In this document: piece after piece, positions 58,559 through 64,000 of the stretch
How positions within the stretch are numbered: position 1 is the stretch's first letter
How the letters are laid out: every line of letters starts with the position of its first letter
Assembly: GCA_014805025.1 (NCBI GenBank)
Contig: JAAUYR010000021.1
Span: 21,639 to 85,638, forward strand
Direction: 5' to 3'
DNA from: Clostridia bacterium
GTDB taxonomy: Bacteria; Bacillota; Clostridia; Christensenellales; Borkfalkiaceae
Length of the DNA stretch: 64,000 bases
Made by a program: the position numbers and the translations under genes
Notes under the pieces: generated by a model
What the model saw: only the letters and a program-made list of their open reading frames with translations
Databases searched by the model: none
What the model was told of the DNA's origin: nothing

Positions 58559-61500
58559 TTATGCGGTTTGCGGAAGAGCCGCAATCGTAGTATTGGTCAA
58601 TGCAAATTCGTGGAACGCCGCTGAATATTCGTTATCCGTCACCTGAACAATATATTTGTTATAGTTTCCCACCTGTGCGCTGACCTTATAATTTAAGCCA
58701 GTTAAAATTGTTCCGGCACTGGGGAAATTAATAAGATAATCTATATTGTTAGTCTTGTCTTCGTCAGAATTTGCTTCATTAATAGTTGTTACCATTTTTG
58801 TAATAGGATTTTTGCTAGAACTAAATGTGAAATCCTTAAATTCAACCTTGACGTTATCGTAAAGCTTTTCAAATTCTTGTTTTATTTTGTCCATATCTGT
58901 TGTTGAAACAACATTTTTTGAATTTGTATAGTAGCCAACCCTCACGATAACCATTTCTGAAAATCTTGCATACAAGCTGACCTTACCGTCCGTCGCGTGA
59001 TTTTCAACGTCCGCATAAGTTACGGTGCCGCTTAAAAGCGTTTCGTTTTCAGTCTCTTCGGCAGTGAACGCCCAACCTACGAATGTAAAGCCCTCTGCCG
59101 GGGTAGGCGCGTTAAGTTTTTCGCCTTTCGCGTCGGTTGCGTTGGTTACGGTAATTTTTTCGCCGAACTGCTCGTTGCCGTTCATAAGCGTGATTTCTAT
59201 CGAGGAAGCCTCCTCCGCGCTTATATATCCGGGATAAAGTATCTTTTTAGCAGCGTTATTATTTAATACGAAATCATAGAACGCATTCGCCGCAGTACCC
59301 TCGGAAATTTTTGCAATTTTTCTAACAGAGCCGTTCACCGTCAATAACGTATCTTTGTTGCCGATTACTTCTATAGTAAGATTTTCCTTTTGTCCGAACA
59401 TGACGTTATAATCGCCACGGGTAACCAAAGTACAGAAAGCACTAACCGAAGTGCTCGAACCACCGAGCATTGAATACTTAAACTCGTTTACTTCTATTCC
59501 GTTTTCCGTGCAGTAGGTCTGGAATGCGGCTATAAGCTCTTTTACCATATCCTCGTTTACGTAACGCGAGTAAACCGCAAGGTCAAGCACCTTATCCATA
59601 GGGTCTTCACCCTCGGCGTATACGGGATAAAGATTAATCGTTTCAAGCCCGAGCTCGTCAAGGTCGGCAAAGCCCACAGCCTTAGTGCCGAGCACAATCT
59701 CGCCGCCCTCTTTCATGGCCCAGCCTGCAAGGTAATAACCCTCTTCTGCGGCAGGGGCGTTCAACTTGCTGAGAGGCAAGGAATCGCTTGAAGTGTTTTT
59801 AATATCGTAAACCGTATTAAGTCCGTGCAGCGTTACCCTTATGGTATGCTCCTGAACGGTTTTAAAGCCCTCGCAAGTAAGCCTTACGGTTGTTCCTGCG
59901 AACTTGCCGTCCTCGGCAACGCCGTTAAGCGCGGTAAGCTGTTCTTCGGTTAAGGTCAATACGTAGTTCTTTGTAGCGTACTGCGTTCTGTCTTCGTCGG
60001 TTACTTCAACAAGCGTGTTGCCGTTGCCTTCGGGCGCTATAACGGGCTGCTCGCCGTCTTTTACGTCAAGATTGCCCCCTATATATACGCCGTTTTCGCA
60101 CTTTTCTGCAAGTGAATAAGCCGCGCCGCCGTACGCGAAAACGTTAGCGGTAACAAAGCAGTTTTCAACTTTTCCTTCGCCGCTCGTAAGTCCGGCAATG
60201 CCGCCTACGTTAGCATAACCACCCACGTAGCTGTGCTGGCCGCTGCCGCTCTTGTAAATTGCCGCGGCAAAACAATAGGATATACTGCCTGCGTTTTCAC
60301 CGGCGATACCGCCCACGTTTTTGTTGCCGTGAACGCGGATGCCGTCGAACCAGCACTCGGTTATGGTTGCGCCTGCCGCGTTATACGCCGCAATGCCGCC
60401 CAGGTTATTGTTGGGGCTTTCGCCGCTTTCCGAGCGCTGAGCAAGGAGCTTGCCCGAGTTAGTCGTTGCGCAGCTTGAAACCGTGCCGTAGTTGACTGCT
60501 ACGATTCCGCCCATATAACTGTATTTTCTTGTGGAAGTGCCCGTCTCGTTCGAGTTGCCCGCGCCAAGCGTTCCGCCGTTTGTGCAGCTCGTAATTTTGC
60601 CGTAGTTGACTGCGGCAATACCGCCTGCACCCACGCTTGCCTGGGCCGTGCCCGTAAACGCGCAGTTGGAAATTTCGCCGTTATTTATGCCTGCAAAACC
60701 GCCTACACCCCCTACTATGCCGCGTTCAAGCACTTCCAGACTGCCGATAGTACCAAGCTCGCTGGTAATCGTTGCCGAAACGTTGCAGTAGTTTATGCTG
60801 CCGTTATTGACCGCCGCTATAACGCCCGCGCAGTTGCCGGAAACTCCGGGAACGGAGCCGCTTACGGCAAGGTCGTAAATTTCGGCGTGCTCGCCCAAGG
60901 TGTCAAACAGACCGCAGTCGGAAGCTTCTATGGTAACGGTCTTGCCGTTGCCGTCAAGCCTGCCGTCGAAGGTGAAGCCGGCAACTTTGCTCGAAGCCGC
61001 CCTTACCACCACAGAGCTCAACATTTTATAATAACTGTCCTGCGGAACGTCTGCGGTATTAATTGCCGCAAAGTCGGTCGCGTCGTCTATAAGATAGGGA
61101 TTTTCTTCGGTGCCGGCGCCCTTGTAAAGAAGCTTGCCGAACATCACCGCGTCGTCGCCGCTTGTAACTTCCGCGCCGTAAACTCCGCCGAGGGGCTTAA
61201 CCGAGGCCGTCCATTTAACCATATAAATATCCGGCTCGTCCTTGTAGTGCTTAACGGTAACCTCGCAGTTTTCTTCCGAGTAGCATTCCTGCTCCGCATA
61301 TTCGTAATCGGTGCGAGAAATTTTTTGGCTTTCGAACAGCTTAACCGAATACTTAGCGCCCTCTTCCACTCCGCGTTGAAGCCAGGTAAGCGTATTCGAA
61401 AAAGCTACGCCGTCCATTTGCGCGTTGCCGGGAGCCTCGGTTATATGCAGGAATTTAGCGTAAAGCGTGATATCCTTGGTAACCCTTTCGATATCCTTGT

Positions 61501-61753
61501 TCCATACCTTTGTAAGCCCGTCATCCATGCACCAGCCGTCGAGGTAATCGTACTCGTCCTCGTGCGTAACCGGGGGATATTCGGCTATCTTTGCGCCTTT
61601 CTTGACCTTTAAGGGCTGACCTATCTGCGTTTCTCCGTCCATAAAAGTAACGGTGTAATAAGTTGATTTCTGCGCGCATCCGAACGCAAAAACCGTACAC
61701 ATTACGCAAATAAAAGTCAGCACGGCTATAAGGACTTTTCTTTGTCTTTTCAT
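58559..61753 (-). CDS. Large surface lipoprotein with InlB-type and GLUG repeats
   Basis: The 1064-residue protein has a signal peptide and lipobox-like FGC (Cys26). Residues about 31-97 (VTFMDGETQIGQPLKVKKGAKI, quoted in part; LYAKF) match the InlB B-repeat, found again near 660-710 and 890-960. Residues about 225-560 are GLUG-type repeats (GGIAGENAGSISYC, GGIAAVNYGKITSC and similar). It is a typical anchored adhesin-like protein; its ligand is unknown. It lies 25 bases after malic enzyme and may be in the same transcript. Confidence 0.88.
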   Translation of the reverse strand: MKRQRKVLIAVLTFICVMCTVFAFGCAQKSTYYTVTFMDGETQIGQPLKVKKGAKIAEYPPVTHEDEYDYLDGWCMDDGLTKVWNKDIERVTKDITLYAKFLHITEAPGNAQMDGVAFSNTLTWLQRGVEEGAKYSVKLFESQKISRTDYEYAEQECYSEENCEVTVKHYKDEPDIYMVKWTASVKPLGGVYGAEVTSGDDAVMFGKLLYKGAGTEENPYLIDDATDFAAINTADVPQDSYYKMLSSVVVRAASSKVAGFTFDGRLDGNGKTVTIEASDCGLFDTLGEHAEIYDLAVSGSVPGVSGNCAGVIAAVNNGSINYCNVSATITSELGTIGSLEVLERGIVGGVGGFAGINNGEISNCAFTGTAQASVGAGGIAAVNYGKITSCTNGGTLGAGNSNETGTSTRKYSYMGGIVAVNYGTVSSCATTNSGKLLAQRSESGESPNNNLGGIAAYNAAGATITECWFDGIRVHGNKNVGGIAGENAGSISYCFAAAIYKSGSGQHSYVGGYANVGGIAGLTSGEGKVENCFVTANVFAYGGAAYSLAEKCENGVYIGGNLDVKDGEQPVIAPEGNGNTLVEVTDEDRTQYATKNYVLTLTEEQLTALNGVAEDGKFAGTTVRLTCEGFKTVQEHTIRVTLHGLNTVYDIKNTSSDSLPLSKLNAPAAEEGYYLAGWAMKEGGEIVLGTKAVGFADLDELGLETINLYPVYAEGEDPMDKVLDLAVYSRYVNEDMVKELIAAFQTYCTENGIEVNEFKYSMLGGSSTSVSAFCTLVTRGDYNVMFGQKENLTIEVIGNKDTLLTVNGSVRKIAKISEGTAANAFYDFVLNNNAAKKILYPGYISAEEASSIEITLMNGNEQFGEKITVTNATDAKGEKLNAPTPAEGFTFVGWAFTAEETENETLLSGTVTYADVENHATDGKVSLYARFSEMVIVRVGYYTNSKNVVSTTDMDKIKQEFEKLYDNVKVEFKDFTFSSSKNPITKMVTTINEANSDEDKTNNIDYLINFPSAGTILTGLNYKVSAQVGNYNKYIVQVTDNEYSAAFHEFALTNTTIAALPQTA

Positions 61754-61778
61754 AATTTTCCGCCTTATCTGTTTTGTT

Positions 61779-62960
61779 TTAGCCTTTGATTATTTTTGAA
61801 ACTCCGGTCTTTACAGCCGCATCCGCAACGGCCTTTGCAACCGACCTGTGCGCGTTTTTATCGTAAGCGTAAGGAAGAATGTAATCGGTTGAAAGCTCCT
61901 TATCGGATACGCAGTTTGCAATGCCGTAAGCCGCGGCTATCATCATTTCGGTGTTCACCGTGTTCGCCCTTACGTCGAGCGCGCCGCGGAAAAGTCCCGG
62001 GAATACCAAAACGTTGTTAATCTGGTTGGGGTATTCCGAAGAACCCGTGCCGACAATGTATGCGCCTGCCTCTTTTGCGTCGTTAGGGTTTATTTCGGGA
62101 ATGGGGTTCGCGCAGGTGAAAAGTATAGGTTTATCGGCCATGGAGCGAACCATATCCTTTGTTACGCAGTTCGGGCCGGAAACCCCGATAAACGCGTCCG
62201 CGCCCTTCATAGCGTCGGCAAGCGTGCCCTTTAAGTGCGAAAGGTTGGTAATTTCCGCAACCTCTTTCTGAGCCGGGTTGAGCCAGTCGTTACCTTTACA
62301 GATTATTCCTTTAAGGTCGCACATTGTAACGTTCTTTACGCCGAGCTTTAAAAGGAATTTGCAAATTGCAATGCCGGCCGCACCGGCGCCGTTTATTACG
62401 AGCTTTATTTCGCCTATCTTTTTGCCGGAAAGCTTCAACGCGTTTATGAGCGCCGCCGCCGAAACTATCGCCGTGCCGTGCTGGTCGTCGTGGAATACGG
62501 GGATATCCAGCTCGGCTTTGAGCCGCGTTTCTATCTCGAAGCAGCGCGGAGCGGAAATATCTTCAAGGTTTATTCCGCCGAACGAGCCTGCCAGAAGCTT
62601 AATGGTTTTAATTATGTCCTCGGTGTCCTTGGAGCTTATGCACAAGGGATACGCGTCAACTCCGCCGTAAGCCTTGAACAGCGCGCACTTGCCTTCCATA
62701 ACCGGCATACCGGCTTCGGGGCCGATGTCGCCGAGTCCGAGCACCGCAGTGCCGTCGGTAATAACGGGAACGGTGTTCCAGCGGCGCGTAAGCTCGAACG
62801 ACTTTTCAACGTCGTTATGTATCGCCATGCACGGCTCCGCAACGCCCGGCGTGTACGCAAGCGAAAGCGCCTCCCTGCTGTCTACGGGAACGCGGCAAAC
62901 CGTTTCGATTTTGCCCTTCCATTCGCCGTGTTTCTTTAATGATGCCTCTCTGTAATTCAT
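61779..62960 (-). CDS. NAD-dependent malic enzyme (oxaloacetate-decarboxylating)
   Basis: The 393-residue enzyme converts malate to pyruvate and CO2 with reduction of NAD(P). Conserved segments are SLAYTPGVAEPC, TDGTAVLGLGDIGPEAGMPVMEGK (key part GLGDIGPEAG), FHDDQHGTAIV and the nucleotide site VINGAGAAGIAI. Its size fits the short bacterial malic enzyme. The promoter is the symmetric palindrome shared with the LysR gene. It is preceded by AAGGAGG. Confidence 0.93.
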   Translation of the reverse strand: MNYREASLKKHGEWKGKIETVCRVPVDSREALSLAYTPGVAEPCMAIHNDVEKSFELTRRWNTVPVITDGTAVLGLGDIGPEAGMPVMEGKCALFKAYGGVDAYPLCISSKDTEDIIKTIKLLAGSFGGINLEDISAPRCFEIETRLKAELDIPVFHDDQHGTAIVSAAALINALKLSGKKIGEIKLVINGAGAAGIAICKFLLKLGVKNVTMCDLKGIICKGNDWLNPAQKEVAEITNLSHLKGTLADAMKGADAFIGVSGPNCVTKDMVRSMADKPILFTCANPIPEINPNDAKEAGAYIVGTGSSEYPNQINNVLVFPGLFRGALDVRANTVNTEMMIAAAYGIANCVSDKELSTDYILPYAYDKNAHRSVAKAVADAAVKTGVSKIIKG

Positions 62961-63018
62961 AATTCCTCCTTGAAAATAGTTATTAGCTAACTTTTTTTAA
63001 TAATTTCTTTCATTTTCC

Positions 63019-63052
63019 TTTACATTATACTACCATATTATTATAATGTAAA
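63019..63052. promoter_or_regulatory. Symmetric divergent promoter/operator of malic enzyme and lysR
   Basis: TTTACATTATA (63019-63029) and TATAATGTAAA (63042-63052) form an 11-bp perfect inverted repeat with a 12-base centre. Read on either strand, the arms give TTTACA, a 17-base spacer and TATAAT, so the palindrome forms two superimposed divergent promoters and also has the T-N11-A layout of a LysR site. Confidence 0.8.
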
Positions 63053-63100
63053 ATGATAATATTATATATCTATCATAACAAAAACGCATAGGTAAAAGTA

Positions 63101-63991
63101 ATGAATTACGAGTATTACAAAATATTTTATTACGTAGGCAAGCACAAAAACATAACCCGTGCCGCGGTAGAGCTGTATTCCAGCCAGCCTGCGGTAACGC
63201 GCGCGATACAGAACCTTGAAACGGAGCTTGGTTGCAGGCTGTTCGTGAGAACCAAAAGCGGAGTTGAGTTCACGCACGAGGGCCAAGTGCTTTTCGATTA
63301 CGTCCGCATTGCGCACAGCCAGCTTTTGAAGGGCGAGGACGAAATAAGCCACTCGATAAGCGCGGACAGCGGCACGATTTATATAGGCACTACCGTTACG
63401 GCGCTGTACGAGTATCTCTTTGACGTTTTGGACGATTTCCACCTTAAACACCCGAACGTGAAGTTTAAAATAAACACGGGCTCGAACAACAGCACCATTG
63501 AAAAGTTAAAGAGCGGCATTTTCGATATTGCGTTCGTTTCAACGCCGTGCAATACCTCCAAACCGCTGAATACGGTAAAAATAAAAAGCTTCAACGATAT
63601 TCTTATTGCGGGCAATAACTTTGCCGAGCTTAAAGAAAAAACGCTGAGCTTAAACGATTTAAAGGATTATCCCTTGGTCAGCCTCAGGCACAGTATGCAG
63701 CTTCGGCAGTTTATCGACGACGTGTTCGCCGAAAATGGAATTTCGGTAACGCCGGATATCGAGGCCGACAGCGCAGATTTGTTAGTGCCCATGATAAGCC
63801 ATAACTTCGGGCTCGGGTTTGTTCCGCGCGGTATGGCGCAGGAAGCTATAACGCAGGGTAAGGTTTTTCAGGTTAAGCTCCAAGACGAGCTACCCGAGCG
63901 CAATATCTGTATGATAACCGACCCTCACCATCCGCAGACAAACGCTTCGCGCGAATTCTATAAAATGATAGTTAAGACAATATCCAAATAA
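63101..63991 (+). CDS. LysR-family transcriptional regulator
   Basis: The 296-residue protein has the N-terminal winged helix-turn-helix (KIFYYVGKHKNITRAAVELYSSQPAVTRAIQNLE, quoted in part) and a C-terminal periplasmic-binding-like effector domain. It is divergent from malic enzyme and likely controls it, with the shared palindrome as its site. The effector may be malate or a related acid, as for other LysR regulators next to malic enzyme genes. The gene ends nine bases before the window edge. Confidence 0.92.
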   Translation: MNYEYYKIFYYVGKHKNITRAAVELYSSQPAVTRAIQNLETELGCRLFVRTKSGVEFTHEGQVLFDYVRIAHSQLLKGEDEISHSISADSGTIYIGTTVTALYEYLFDVLDDFHLKHPNVKFKINTGSNNSTIEKLKSGIFDIAFVSTPCNTSKPLNTVKIKSFNDILIAGNNFAELKEKTLSLNDLKDYPLVSLRHSMQLRQFIDDVFAENGISVTPDIEADSADLLVPMISHNFGLGFVPRGMAQEAITQGKVFQVKLQDELPERNICMITDPHHPQTNASREFYKMIVKTISK

Positions 63992-64000
63992 AAATAAGCC

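Overview
The window looks like a chromosomal segment of a low-to-moderate GC Gram-positive bacterium of the Clostridia type, probably an uncultured gut or rumen lineage. The signs are strong GGAGG ribosome binding sites, sigma-A type promoters (TTGACA, 17 bases, TATAAT), many lipoproteins with a lipobox cysteine, ribosomal-protein operons in the Firmicutes style with long leaders, an MsmX/LplB/LplC-type sugar importer and a complete intracellular uronate pathway. No rRNA or tRNA gene and no CRISPR array was seen.

Region 1 (1-16.3 kb) is mostly translation. The minus-strand S10 operon (rpsJ, rplC, rplD, rplW, rplB, rpsS, rplV, rpsC and a truncated rplP) starts from a strong promoter and a 230-nt structured leader. 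It is followed by a small XRE regulator with three operators, an EF-G paralogue, two CobW-type metal GTPases (one with a very His-rich insert, one fused to a YcgQ/DUF1980-like domain), a cyclophilin-like lipoprotein, then rpmG-secE-nusG-rplK-rplA and a separately promoted rplJ-rplL with an L10-type leader. rpoB/rpoC do not follow rplL.

Region 2 (16.3-26.3 kb) is mixed housekeeping: two cytoplasmic leucine-rich-repeat proteins, a SecB-like chaperone, RNase G, a GNAT acetyltransferase, rplU-rpmA, lipoproteins, a TerB-like protein, a leaderless AraC regulator and a lipid kinase.

Region 3 (26.3-58.5 kb) is a pectin and hemicellulose oligosaccharide utilisation region. An operon at 37.7-26.4 kb encodes an oligosaccharide ABC importer (two permeases, a very large binding lipoprotein, an ATPase), four small unknown membrane proteins and a single-ORF GH28-GH105 fusion. 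A cytoplasmic CE8 pectin esterase lies beside it. From 52.5 to 41.1 kb come kduD, eda (with a C-terminal VOC-like domain), kdgK, a DUF4177 protein, a TIM-barrel isomerase, kduI, a second ABC ATPase, uxaB, uxaA and uxaC. Together these take galacturonate and the unsaturated uronate from lyase or hydrolase products to KDG, KDPG, pyruvate and glyceraldehyde 3-phosphate. GH43, MATE, polysaccharide deacetylase and membrane alpha/beta hydrolase genes flank this set. None of the glycosidases has a signal peptide, so the oligomers are probably imported and then cut inside the cell.

Region 4 (58.5-64 kb) has a large GLUG-repeat surface lipoprotein, malic enzyme and a divergent LysR regulator that share a symmetric palindromic promoter.

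The most unusual content is between the genes. One ~120-bp family (five copies) and one ~183-bp family (two copies) of hairpin-forming repeats sit directly after stop codons, always in the same orientation as the upstream gene, with compensatory changes in their stems. A third, MITE-like family (CGTCATTGCGAG ends) is present at 25.9 and 40.8-41.0 kb.
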